Below are positions 41,318 through 49,522 of a stretch of DNA of 64,000 nt, piece by piece; the stretch's first letter is position 1, and each line of letters starts with the position of its first letter. The translations under genes and the position numbers were made by a program. Below the pieces are notes generated by a model. The model searched no databases, was not told where the DNA came from, and worked only from the letters and a program-made list of their open reading frames with translations. This stretch comes from Thermincola carboxydiphila (GTDB taxonomy: Bacteria; Bacillota; Thermincolia; Thermincolales; UBA2595), in assembly GCA_016841325.1 (NCBI GenBank), contig JAENZJ010000009.1:1-64000 (forward strand). Direction: 5' to 3'.

Positions 41318-42536
41318 GAGCTTCCGCAGCAGCTTTAAGTCCCTTTTCCATAATAAGCTGCGCAGTTTTTTGACGATGCTGGGAATCATCATCGGCATTT
41401 TTTCGGTAATCATGCTCACTTCAATCGGAGAGGGCATTAAAAATCAGGTAACATCACAGGTGGAATCCCTTGGTGCTAACCTGTTGTATGTGTTCCCCGG
41501 CAAAATTCAAATGGGCCCCCAGAAGGGGAAAAGCAGGCTGGGGGTGCAGGAATCCGGGTTCGGACAGGCCGGGAATACTCTAACATATGATGATGTGCTA
41601 AATTTGAAGGGACAGGAAGGCATTTCTGCAGTTTCCTGCATTTACAGCGGTGTTGACCGCCTTGATGACCTTGACATATTTGCTACCACTACAGGAACTG
41701 ATGAGGATTTAATCAGGGTTTCCGGACTGGATTTGAGATTCGGACGGTTTATCACCAGGGAAGAGCGGTTAGATAATGAACGGGTTGCAGTCATCGGTGA
41801 CCAGGCCAATAAGGAATTGTTCAATAACGGCAACTCAGTTGGCAAAACGTTTAAAATAAATGGAGAAGACTATAAAGTCATCGGTGTGCTTGAATATAAA
41901 GAAACAGAAAATATGGGGCCACAGAGTGAGGATGTTAATGTTAAAATCTATCTCCCCATAACTGAGATGATAAACAGGAAGGAACAAAAAAATGTCAGCC
42001 AGATATTAGTTAAAGCCAAGTCGGCAGAGGCTGTGGAGAGCGCTGAAAAGACCGTCAGGGAAACAATGCGGAAAAATCACAGGGATGATGAATTCACTGT
42101 CATGAAGCAGCAGGATATGCTGAATGCAATTAACAACATACTGGGCATTCTGACTGCAGGCCTTGGGGGAATTGCTGCAATCTCCCTGCTGGTAGGAGGC
42201 ATAGGTATCATGAATATTATGCTGGTTTCAGTCACAGAACGGACGCGGGAAATCGGGGTACGTAAGGCCATTGGCGCCAGCAGGCGGGATATCCTGGTCC
42301 AGTTCCTCATTGAAGCGGTTGTTATGAGCATCATCGGAGGTCTGCTGGGGTTGGCAGCAGGGATTGGCGGGGCACGGCTGCTGCCATCGGTTCTGCCCAG
42401 TATCCATACGGCCATTTCATTGGCCGCAGTTATTGTAGCCCTTGTTTTCGCCCTCCTGGTAGGTGTATTTTTTGGTGTCTATCCGGCATCAAAGGCTGCC
42501 AAACTGGATCCCATCGAAGCCCTGCGCAGTGAGTAA
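41304..42536 (+). CDS. MacB/FtsX-family ABC permease
   Basis: Protein of 410 residues. One N-terminal membrane segment (about 22-42, LRSFLTMLGIIIGIFSVIML) is followed by a large external MacB-type domain (45-275). Three C-terminal segments follow, in the FtsX fold (ISLLVGGIGIMNIMLVSV, then REIGVRKAIGASRRDIL). AGGGAGG lies about seven bases before ATG 41304. These pairs act by mechanotransmission outside the membrane to export lipids, peptides or antibiotics. With the ATPase it forms a two-gene unit. Confidence 0.88.
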   Translation: MRFRESFRSSFKSLFHNKLRSFLTMLGIIIGIFSVIMLTSIGEGIKNQVTSQVESLGANLLYVFPGKIQMGPQKGKSRLGVQESGFGQAGNTLTYDDVLNLKGQEGISAVSCIYSGVDRLDDLDIFATTTGTDEDLIRVSGLDLRFGRFITREERLDNERVAVIGDQANKELFNNGNSVGKTFKINGEDYKVIGVLEYKETENMGPQSEDVNVKIYLPITEMINRKEQKNVSQILVKAKSAEAVESAEKTVRETMRKNHRDDEFTVMKQQDMLNAINNILGILTAGLGGIAAISLLVGGIGIMNIMLVSVTERTREIGVRKAIGASRRDILVQFLIEAVVMSIIGGLLGLAAGIGGARLLPSVLPSIHTAISLAAVIVALVFALLVGVFFGVYPASKAAKLDPIEALRSE

Positions 42537-42590
42537 TCGGGGGTTTTTGCACCGTGAAACTACTATCACTATGAAAAGGGGAATGGATTA

Positions 42591-44051
42591 ATGGAAAGGC
42601 AGAATGGATTGTCGGTCTGGCATTTGACTATGCTGGCTCTCGGTACCGTGGTGGGAGGCTCATTCTTTTTGGGTTCAGCGATAGCGATCAGGGCCGCCGG
42701 CCCGGGAATTCTGCTTTCCTATTTATTGGGGGGTATTCTTGTATATATTGTCCTGACGGCGCTTTCAGAGATGACTGTAGCCCATCCTGCAATAGGATCT
42801 TTTCGGACCTTTGCGGAACAGATGTACGGCCCTGTGACCGGATTTGTTACCGGATGGGTTTACTGGACAGGGCTGACCTTGGCCATGTCCAGTGAAGCAA
42901 CTGCAGTCTCTGTTTTTCTTGGCGCCTGGATACCCGGTCTCTCGCTGCCGTTAATGGCTGCAATCATTATAATTCTGGTAACCCTGGTTAACCTTGTTGG
43001 GGCCAGGACCCTGACAACCCTGGAAAGCAGTCTCGCTGTTATTAAGATTTCTGCAATTGCCGCCTTCATATTGATAGCAGCAGCCTTAATTGCCGGGCTT
43101 TTTCCTGAAAAGGCCCCAGTAGGCCTGGGTACCCTAGCAGGTGAACCGCTGCTGCCTGCAGGTGCTGCCGGAGTTGCCGGGAGTATGCTTGTTGTAATGT
43201 TTACTTATGCAGGTTTTGAAGTTATCGGTTTGGCTGCCTCTGAGGCCCGAAATCCTCACCGTACTGTGCCCAGGGCTATTCTGTTCACAATCCTTGGCCT
43301 GGTGTGCCTCTATACTGCTGCCATCACTGTATTGCTTCCTCTGGTGGAAAGAACAGAACTGACCGCAGAGGTCAGCCCCCTTGTATCCGGACTGACATCA
43401 GCAGGCCTGAGTTGGGCGGCAGACGCTATTAATGTAATACTGGTTATTGCCATTATCTCCACAATGCTTGCTGCCATGTTCGGGATGGGCCGGATGGTCC
43501 GTTCCCTTGCTGATTCGGGATATGCACCTTCCTGGCTAAGGGAAAATAGTGATGTTCCCAGGCGGGGGATACTTTTCTCCGGAGCCGGGATGCTGGCAGG
43601 GGTAGGACTTGCCAATGTGCTGCCCAGCCAGGTATATATTTTCCTAGTGAGTTCCGGTGGTTTTGCCCTGCTGTTTGTGTACCTGGTAATTATGGCAACC
43701 CACTACCGGTTCAGGCGGGTTCGCGGTTGCCCGCCAAGGGGCCACTGCCAGTTAAGGGGTTATCCTTACAGTTCCCTGGGGGCCTTTTTTGCACTGATCG
43801 CCATTATAGCCAGTATGCCGCTGGTCCCCGGACAGGGTTCCGGCCTGGCAGCCGGTTTGCTGCTGGTTGCAGTCTATGTCCTGGCTTATTATGCTTTTAG
43901 GGCATTAGGATATGTCTCCGGGGGGCCTGGTAAGGCACAAAATGATTGTCCGGAGGCCTTTGCGGGACATTTGAAATCGTCTTTTAATACTGAGTCCGGA
44001 GAAGAGCTGGCTCCTAATCCCTCATCTTCCGTTGTACGGAATAGGAAGTAA
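42591..44051 (+). CDS. APC-family amino acid permease
   Basis: Protein of 486 residues with about 12 membrane segments. LTMLALGTVVGGSFFLGSAI at the start is the unwound TM1 substrate site of the APC family, and FTYAGFEVIGLAASEARNP marks TM6. The last 40 residues are a soluble tail. It imports an amino acid by ion coupling. Its 3' end overlaps the convergent SLH gene by 38 bases. The tail in this overlap may be a late extension. The substrate cannot be told. Confidence 0.87.
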   Translation: MERQNGLSVWHLTMLALGTVVGGSFFLGSAIAIRAAGPGILLSYLLGGILVYIVLTALSEMTVAHPAIGSFRTFAEQMYGPVTGFVTGWVYWTGLTLAMSSEATAVSVFLGAWIPGLSLPLMAAIIIILVTLVNLVGARTLTTLESSLAVIKISAIAAFILIAAALIAGLFPEKAPVGLGTLAGEPLLPAGAAGVAGSMLVVMFTYAGFEVIGLAASEARNPHRTVPRAILFTILGLVCLYTAAITVLLPLVERTELTAEVSPLVSGLTSAGLSWAADAINVILVIAIISTMLAAMFGMGRMVRSLADSGYAPSWLRENSDVPRRGILFSGAGMLAGVGLANVLPSQVYIFLVSSGGFALLFVYLVIMATHYRFRRVRGCPPRGHCQLRGYPYSSLGAFFALIAIIASMPLVPGQGSGLAAGLLLVAVYVLAYYAFRALGYVSGGPGKAQNDCPEAFAGHLKSSFNTESGEELAPNPSSSVVRNRK

Positions 44052-45021
44052 TATTATTGTCCCTGTCGTAATCAAAGCTGACCCGGTCCCCTTCGGAGAA
44101 GAGGTCTAATTCTTCTTCATAAACATAAACATGTACTGTTTTTATGTTATTAACACTCACCTGTTTATCTTCAAAGTCTAACGTTGTATGCCGGACCACA
44201 AAGTGGGGGTCATTAAAACCATATACCCGGTCAGTTACAGTGCCGTAAAATGTCTGAATTTTATTATATCCGGGATATTTTTGCACCATATCATAGTCAG
44301 GCCTCCTGAAGTCAATGAACTCAATAGTCCATGGCTGATGGCGCTGTATGGTGGCTGTTTTGTCACTGCTCTGGTCGCCCGGAGTTTCCCTGGCCTGTAG
44401 TATTCTCCGGAGAAACACACAAATTTCGGCCCTGGTTAGCCCTTCCTGACCGCGAAAACTGCCATTGGCATCTCCTGATAAGATGCCATAATATGCTGTC
44501 AGGGCAACACTATCCCTGAACTGGGGAGATATTCTCTGATAATCCCTGAATGTCTCAGCCAGGTAACTACTGCCGGGTTTTGGCGATTTGTCGAGTCCCA
44601 AAGCAAGGGCAATGGCATGTGCCGCTTCTTCACGGGTGATCGCGTGGTCCCCGAAGAAATTAAAGTGACCGGCCTGATTGGCTGCTGTGGGGATAAAGGA
44701 TTTGGCGGCATCAATATAAAGAAATGACCAATGTCCCGGTTTAATATCAGAAAAGATTTGGGGAGCATTTTCATTAAGAGGAATATCCAGTGAGACTACC
44801 AGTAGTTTGGCAAATTGTTCCCTGGTCACCTTTAGCCCGGGTTTAAATGTCCCATCGGGGAATCCGCCAATCACCCCTGCCTGTGTCAGAGCTCCAATTG
44901 ATTCATAAGCCCAGTGGTTCACCGGCACATCTGTAAAAGTTCCGCTAGCTGCAGCAGGACTCAATAAAATCAAAAATGTTGCCACACTTATAGCCACTAA
45001 ACCAGCCCTGGAAAAATTCAT
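44014..45021 (-). CDS. S-layer homology (SLH) domain protein
   Basis: Protein of 335 residues with a signal peptide (1-26). Three SLH domains lie at about 28-85 (FTDVPVNHWAYESIGALTQA), 90-150 (FSDIKPGHWSFLYIDAAKSF) and 155-212 (TFRDYQRISPQFRDSVALTA). The third is the least typical. Residues 225-335 are a beta-rich region of unknown type. SLH domains bind pyruvylated wall polymers, so it is held at the surface. AAGGAGGTG precedes the ATG. A near-consensus Spo0A box lies about 33 bases upstream. Its end overlaps the convergent permease gene. Confidence 0.87.
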   Translation of the reverse strand: MNFSRAGLVAISVATFLILLSPAAASGTFTDVPVNHWAYESIGALTQAGVIGGFPDGTFKPGLKVTREQFAKLLVVSLDIPLNENAPQIFSDIKPGHWSFLYIDAAKSFIPTAANQAGHFNFFGDHAITREEAAHAIALALGLDKSPKPGSSYLAETFRDYQRISPQFRDSVALTAYYGILSGDANGSFRGQEGLTRAEICVFLRRILQARETPGDQSSDKTATIQRHQPWTIEFIDFRRPDYDMVQKYPGYNKIQTFYGTVTDRVYGFNDPHFVVRHTTLDFEDKQVSVNNIKTVHVYVYEEELDLFSEGDRVSFDYDRDNNITSYSVQRKMRD

Positions 45022-45053
45022 ATTATTCAGACACCTCCTTATGATTTCTTATC

Positions 45054-45062
45054 TTCGACAGA
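45054..45062 (-). promoter_or_regulatory. Candidate Spo0A box upstream of the SLH gene
   Basis: Reads TCTGTCGAA on the minus strand, eight of nine to TTTGTCRAA. Confidence 0.35.
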
Positions 45063-45098
45063 ATGGAAAAGTTATCCTGCATTATATAAAAAGAAAAA

Positions 45099-45121
45099 CC
45101 CCGGCCCTTTTAGGACCGGGG
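45099..45121 (-). terminator. Terminator of the 145-residue protein gene
   Basis: CCCCGG and CCGGGG pair; on the minus strand GTTTTTCTTTTT follows. Confidence 0.75.
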
Positions 45122-45148
45122 CAGTGTCACATGGCCCCGGGGAAGATA

Positions 45149-45586
45149 TTAAAGCAACAGTTGACAGAAGACCTGGCGGTTAACATCGGTAACTCCGGTG
45201 AAGGTCCCATAAACGAAAAGCTGTAATCCGCCGGGACAGGTAATCACAAGAGAGCCGATCCAGCTATTGGAAGTGAGCCTGGTGGCATTCAGGAAAGCTG
45301 TACAGTCAGTCATGGGGGTGAATTCATTTTCCTGTACTGAAACATTAAAAAAGGTCGCGCCCACACTTTCGAGGCCGTTGGTCTTAAGGGTAGCCACAAT
45401 GGCGGGCTCATCTCCGATAAATTTTATATTTCTGAGATTCTGACCTCCGCCAAAAAATCTTATGTTTCCGGAGATGCTGCCTGTCGGTGAGCTGTTAACA
45501 CAGGATACCATTGCTTCAACACTTGCCGTTGTTCCATTACCGCTGATAGTTCCTTTAACCAGGCCATCCTGGAGAATTGCTGACAT
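45149..45586 (-). CDS. Small beta-rich protein, possible spore surface protein
   Basis: Protein of 145 residues with no signal peptide or membrane segment. It is rich in Thr, Ser, Asn and Gly with regular short strands (LVKGTISGNGTTASVEAMVS, SLVITCPGGLQLFVYGTF), so a beta-sandwich is likely. Four cysteines are spread through it. It lies between the SASP gene and the SLH gene, all on the same strand, with its own ribosome binding site (AAGGGAGG) and terminator. That setting hints at a coat or exosporium role. No family is recognised. Confidence 0.65.
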   Translation of the reverse strand: MSAILQDGLVKGTISGNGTTASVEAMVSCVNSSPTGSISGNIRFFGGGQNLRNIKFIGDEPAIVATLKTNGLESVGATFFNVSVQENEFTPMTDCTAFLNATRLTSNSWIGSLVITCPGGLQLFVYGTFTGVTDVNRQVFCQLLL

Positions 45587-45670
45587 ATTTTATTCCTCCC
45601 TTCGGTTACATAATATGGAGGGAGGAACGTCAAGGTTACAAAAACATCATGTATGGGAAAAAATAATGGA

Positions 45671-45691
45671 GCCGGAGGGAAATTCTCCGGC
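45671..45691 (-). terminator. Terminator of the SASP gene
   Basis: GCCGGAG pairs with CTCCGGC; on the minus strand ATTATTTTTTCC follows within a few bases. Confidence 0.7.
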
Positions 45692-45737
45692 CCTCGCTTA
45701 TATTCAGATGTCTTTTGCTGTTATCAGAATCGGTATC

Positions 45738-45899
45738 CTATTTGTTGAGGTCGTTGTTGGTATTGAAAGCAGCTTTGCCGGTAGCTTCTTTTTGACCAAG
45801 TTTCTTTTGCGCCCCACCGAATTCTGTTGCAAATTCAGCATCATTGTTGGTATTAAAAGCAGCTTTACCGGTAGCTTCCTGTTTTTGTTTCTTTGGCAA
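45738..45899 (-). CDS. Gamma-type small acid-soluble spore protein
   Basis: Short gene of 53 codons starting at TTG, with TTTGGAGGTGG about six bases upstream. The protein is small, without aromatic residues except Phe, and contains two copies of QEATGKAAFNTNND (7-20 and 37-50). They are joined by AEFATEFGGAQKK. The Gln/Asn/Phe repeats with a TEF site resemble SspE-type gamma SASPs, which serve as amino-acid stores and carry a germination protease (GPR) site in TEFA-like motifs. It has its own terminator. Expression in the forespore by sigma-G is expected from the family; no clear sigma-G promoter was found. Confidence 0.82.
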   Translation of the reverse strand: MPKKQKQEATGKAAFNTNNDAEFATEFGGAQKKLGQKEATGKAAFNTNNDLNK

Positions 45900-46118
45900 C
45901 TAATCCACCTCCAAATTTAGATTTCAATTGTATTTTGCATTTTTACACAGAGGATTATTCCAGACTATTTATGCTAAAAAAGCAGGTGGTAGTTGTTATT
46001 GCCATTTTGTTACATCATTGCATAGGCCCGGCATTCCCGGGCACAGCCGAGACAGATTTGAAGCAGCTTTTCGTATGGCAGAGCCCCTGTCACCTTTAAT
46101 TTAGTATTTTCATATATT

Positions 46119-46147
46119 AGTCTAGGGAAAAAAACTTTCCCTGGACT
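46119..46147 (+). promoter_or_regulatory. Hairpin in the feoAB leader
   Basis: AGTCTAGGGAAA and TTTCCCTGGACT pair with one G-T contact around five A-rich bases, 30 bases before feoA. It may be a leader structure or the end of an upstream transcript; no iron-box palindrome was recognised. Confidence 0.4.
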
Positions 46148-46176
46148 TAATTAATGAAAGACTCAGGGAGGTAGTC

Positions 46177-46425
46177 ATGAAAAGAGAAATCTTTCCGTTA
46201 AATTTGCTGCCCGTGGGCAGTGCCGCCAAAGTCCGGAATCTTACAAATGATGGTAACACCCGCAGGCGGATGCTTGACTTGGGTTTAATTAAAGATACCC
46301 GTATTGAGGCTGTCCAAAAAAGTCCTTCCGGAGACCCTACGGCTTACCAGGTAAGGGGTGCAGTAATAGCTCTGCGTTCTGATGAGGCCTCAAAAATATT
46401 AGTTGAAGCTTTAACCGGGGAGTAA
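46177..46425 (+). CDS. feoA: Ferrous iron transport protein A
   Basis: Protein of 82 residues with the SH3-like FeoA fold: LPVGSAAKVRNLTNDGNTRR, then RMLDLGLIKDTRIEAVQKSP and a final ALRSDEASKILVE. It is cytoplasmic and modulates FeoB. CAGGGAGG lies in front of the ATG. It is followed by feoB after seven bases. This pair is usually controlled by iron and by oxygen. Confidence 0.92.
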   Translation: MKREIFPLNLLPVGSAAKVRNLTNDGNTRRRMLDLGLIKDTRIEAVQKSPSGDPTAYQVRGAVIALRSDEASKILVEALTGE

Positions 46426-46432
46426 TTACATT

Positions 46433-48583
46433 ATGGGTCTGACTAGCCGGTCGACAGGGATGGGTATCTTAAATGAAACCCTCGCTTTGGGGTCAAAAGA
46501 AGCAGACGAATTTATAATTGCCCTGGCAGGCAATCCTAATGTAGGTAAAAGCACTATTTTCAACAGCCTGACAGGAATGAAGCAGCATACCGGAAACTGG
46601 CCCGGAAAGACGGTGACCAATGCCAGGGGGAAATACAGGCATAAGGATAAGTCATTTATTCTGGTGGACATTCCGGGGACCTATTCCCTGATGGCGAGCT
46701 CAGTTGAAGAAGCCGTAGCCAGGGACTTTATTTGTTTTGGTGAGCCTGACACCACTGTTGTGATTACAGATGCCACCTGTCTGGAACGAAACCTCAATTT
46801 GGTACTCCAGACCCTTGAGATTACAGGTAATGTGGTGGTATGTGTCAACCTTGTTGATGAGGCGGAACGTAAGAAAATAAGGGTTGATCTGGAGAAGCTC
46901 GGGGCCAGGCTGGGTGTTCCGGTTGTGGGGGCAAGTGCACGCAGCGGCAGAGGGCTTAATGAACTGATGGATGCGGTATACCGGGCTGTGCTGCAGGGGT
47001 CTGTGAACAAACCCATGACAATTGAATATGACAGTGTCATAGAAGAAGCAGTCCGGATGGTGGAACCACGGGTCAGGGAAATCGCCAAAAATAAGGTAAA
47101 CAGCCGTTGGGCTGCTCTTAAACTGATTGAAGGTGATAAATCTATACTTGAGTCCCTAAGGGAAATGACCGGTATTGACCTCATAAATGATACGATATTG
47201 GTCAACAGACTGGCAGCAGCAGGAAAGTACCTGTATGACAACAATATTCATGGTGATTCCCTGCGTGACAGTATTGTTTCCAGGATAGTATCCCTGGCTG
47301 AGGAGATCGCCAGGGAAGTGGTGACCTGTGAAAATCAAAGATACCATACCAGGGACAGAAAAATTGACAGTGTACTGACCTCCCGGAGGTATGGTCTTCC
47401 GGCCATGATTGCCCTCCTGGGACTGGTTTTCTGGCTAACCGTAACAGGTGCCAATTACCCTTCTGACATCATAGCGGTCTTTTTGTTCTGGATAGAAGAA
47501 CGGCTGACGGAATTATTCCGGTGGGCGGGTTCACCTCTATGGCTTCACGGCCTGATGGTCAAAGGTATGTACAGGACCCTTGCCTGGGTAGTATCAGTCA
47601 TGCTGCCCCCGATGGCAATATTCTTTCCCCTGTTTACCATTCTGGAGGACCTGGGATATCTCCCGAGAGTTGCCTTTAACATGGACAATTTTTTTAAAAA
47701 GGCGCATGCTCACGGGAAACAGGCCCTGACCATGTGCATGGGCTTTGGGTGTAATGCCGCAGGTATTATCGGGTGCCGGATTATTGATTCTCCCAGGGAG
47801 CGGCTGATTGCCATCATAACCAACAATTTTGTCCCCTGTAACGGGAGATTTCCGACACTGATAGCAATTTCCACAATTTTTATCGGTGGTTCGGTTTCCG
47901 GGGTCCCGCGGTCTGTTGTTTCCACTGCTGTCGTTATGGCAGTTATAATACTGGGAGTATTCATGACCCTGCTGATGTCAAGGCTTCTTTCAGCAACTGT
48001 GTTGAAGGGCCTGCCGTCTTCTTTTGTACTGGAACTGCCCCCATACCGCAAACCTCAGATTGGCCGGATTCTGGTCCGCTCCGTATTCGACCGGACCCTG
48101 TTTGTGCTTGGGCGTGCTGCTTCCGTTGCTGCCCCTGCAGGTATGGTAATCTGGGTCATGGCCAATGTCATTGTAGGCGGGGCCAGCCTGCTGGACCACG
48201 GGGCCGGTCTTCTGGAACCCTTTGCAAGAATGCTGGGTCTTGACGGATACATCCTGATGGCCTTTATCCTTGGTTTTCCGGCTAATGAGATTGTCATTCC
48301 AATAATCATCATGAGTTATGTGTCCACTGGCTCCCTGCTGGAATTAGACAGCCTGGAGGCGTTAAGACAGCTCCTGGTTTCCCATGGATGGACCTGGCTG
48401 ACAGCAGTTTGTGTGATGCTTTTTTCACTGATGCATTATCCGTGCGGTACTACCCTCTGGACCATCAGAAAGGAAACCCAAAGCTGGAAATGGACTGTTG
48501 TATCATTTCTCGTACCGACTCTGACAGGGATTATTATGTGTTTCATTGTTGCCCAGACAGTCCGGCATTTGGGATTGCTATAA
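46433..48583 (+). CDS. feoB: Ferrous iron transporter B
   Basis: Protein of 716 residues. The N-terminal G domain (about 27-190) has GNPNVGKST, the switch region with DIPGTYSL, and NLVDEA. A helical spacer follows (to about 300), then the membrane domain with two Gate motifs. The cysteine-containing blocks MCMGFGCNAAGIIGCRIID and NNFVPCNGRFPTL are the hallmarks of the iron path. It imports Fe(II), needed for the many Fe-S enzymes and cytochromes here. Start at ATG 46433; the N-terminus is about 20 residues longer than usual. Confidence 0.94.
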   Translation: MGLTSRSTGMGILNETLALGSKEADEFIIALAGNPNVGKSTIFNSLTGMKQHTGNWPGKTVTNARGKYRHKDKSFILVDIPGTYSLMASSVEEAVARDFICFGEPDTTVVITDATCLERNLNLVLQTLEITGNVVVCVNLVDEAERKKIRVDLEKLGARLGVPVVGASARSGRGLNELMDAVYRAVLQGSVNKPMTIEYDSVIEEAVRMVEPRVREIAKNKVNSRWAALKLIEGDKSILESLREMTGIDLINDTILVNRLAAAGKYLYDNNIHGDSLRDSIVSRIVSLAEEIAREVVTCENQRYHTRDRKIDSVLTSRRYGLPAMIALLGLVFWLTVTGANYPSDIIAVFLFWIEERLTELFRWAGSPLWLHGLMVKGMYRTLAWVVSVMLPPMAIFFPLFTILEDLGYLPRVAFNMDNFFKKAHAHGKQALTMCMGFGCNAAGIIGCRIIDSPRERLIAIITNNFVPCNGRFPTLIAISTIFIGGSVSGVPRSVVSTAVVMAVIILGVFMTLLMSRLLSATVLKGLPSSFVLELPPYRKPQIGRILVRSVFDRTLFVLGRAASVAAPAGMVIWVMANVIVGGASLLDHGAGLLEPFARMLGLDGYILMAFILGFPANEIVIPIIIMSYVSTGSLLELDSLEALRQLLVSHGWTWLTAVCVMLFSLMHYPCGTTLWTIRKETQSWKWTVVSFLVPTLTGIIMCFIVAQTVRHLGLL

Positions 48584-48617
48584 AGGATTGCCCCAATAAC
48601 CTAAGGGGCAATCCTTT
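48582..48617 (+). terminator. Terminator of feoAB
   Basis: AAAGGATTGCCCC pairs perfectly with GGGGCAATCCTTT around ten bases; T-rich DNA follows. Confidence 0.85.
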
Positions 48618-48710
48618 TAAATTTTGGAGACTTTTTTGCGGACGGTCATAATTTTTTGGTAATACTATTGCCACAGACACTAAACAATGGTAATATGTAA
48701 GCAAGCAATA

Positions 48711-48750
48711 ACTAACATGGGACGCAAAATCCGCGGCTGCCCGAGTTAGT
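48711..48750. promoter_or_regulatory. Half-sites upstream of tetR
   Basis: ACTAAC (48711) and AGTTAGT (48744) are the same words that form the operator at 49404. They flank about 27 bases that precede tetR and may serve autoregulation. Confidence 0.35.
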
Positions 48751-48781
48751 GGACAGATTAACAGGAGCAAGGAGGGATAGC

Positions 48782-49387
48782 ATGCACCGGGAAACCACAG
48801 AAGTACGCCAAAGGCAGATCATAGATGCATCCCTGGCTATTATTGCAGAAAAAGGTGTCAGTGGCCTGACAACCGGCGAAGTGGCCAAACGGGTCGGGTT
48901 TTCGGAGGCGGCCCTGTTTCGCCACTTTCCCAATAAGCTGGAAATACTAAAAGCAACGATGATAAGTGTCCATGAGGCCCTGATTAATGAAATAAATATC
49001 ATCATTACGGCGAAAAGCGGACCCCTGACCAAACTTGAAGATATTCTGAAACTACAGCTTTCTTTTATCGAAGAAAACAGGGGAATGCCCAGGATACTCT
49101 TTTCTGATGAACTCCACCTTGGGGACAGCGAACTCAGGGATACTATTGTGAAGCGCCACCGCAGATATATGGAAATTATCAAATCTGTTATTCAGGAGGG
49201 GATTTCTGCAGGCATCTTCAGGACAGACCTCGATGCCGGTATGGCAGCCAGGGCTTTTTTCGGGATGATTCAGATGGCAGTCTTTAATTGTTCTCTGACC
49301 GGGTTTAAAACAGGCCTTGCCGACCAGTATGAGCCAATTTCAAGGTTCTTGCGCGGTTGCTTTATTGCCCGCAGTTATTGCGGATAA
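48782..49387 (+). CDS. TetR-family repressor
   Basis: Protein of 201 residues. The N-terminal helix-turn-helix lies at about 10-55 (RQRQIIDASLAIIAEKGVSG, then TTGEVAKRVGFSEAALFRHF). The C-terminal ligand-binding domain (60-200) is all-helical. The start is ATG 48782, with AAGGAGGGAT in front; the longer frame from 48749 has no support. It precedes an RND efflux operon by 135 bases and very likely represses it. An AGTTAGT-N4-ACTAACT operator lies between them. Confidence 0.88.
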   Translation: MHRETTEVRQRQIIDASLAIIAEKGVSGLTTGEVAKRVGFSEAALFRHFPNKLEILKATMISVHEALINEINIIITAKSGPLTKLEDILKLQLSFIEENRGMPRILFSDELHLGDSELRDTIVKRHRRYMEIIKSVIQEGISAGIFRTDLDAGMAARAFFGMIQMAVFNCSLTGFKTGLADQYEPISRFLRGCFIARSYCG

Positions 49388-49403
49388 AAATTTTTGCCGA
49401 ATA

Positions 49404-49421
49404 AGTTAGTAAACACTAACT
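49404..49421. promoter_or_regulatory. Probable TetR operator before the RND efflux operon
   Basis: AGTTAGT and ACTAACT are perfect 7-base arms four bases apart, between tetR and the adaptor gene. Confidence 0.6.
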
Positions 49422-49522
49422 AACGTATGGGGTGGGAGTACCTCACAGAGTTCGGCAAAAGCACGGAATATAAGCCGGGGAGTACATCCCGGGCAAATGA
49501 GTGGAATAACGGAGGGGTTTTT

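Noticed and set aside
45893-46099. 68-codon frame before feoA
   Set aside because: It starts in the SASP leader, has no ribosome binding site and shows no domain; an inner 42-codon frame from 45970 is also unsupported.
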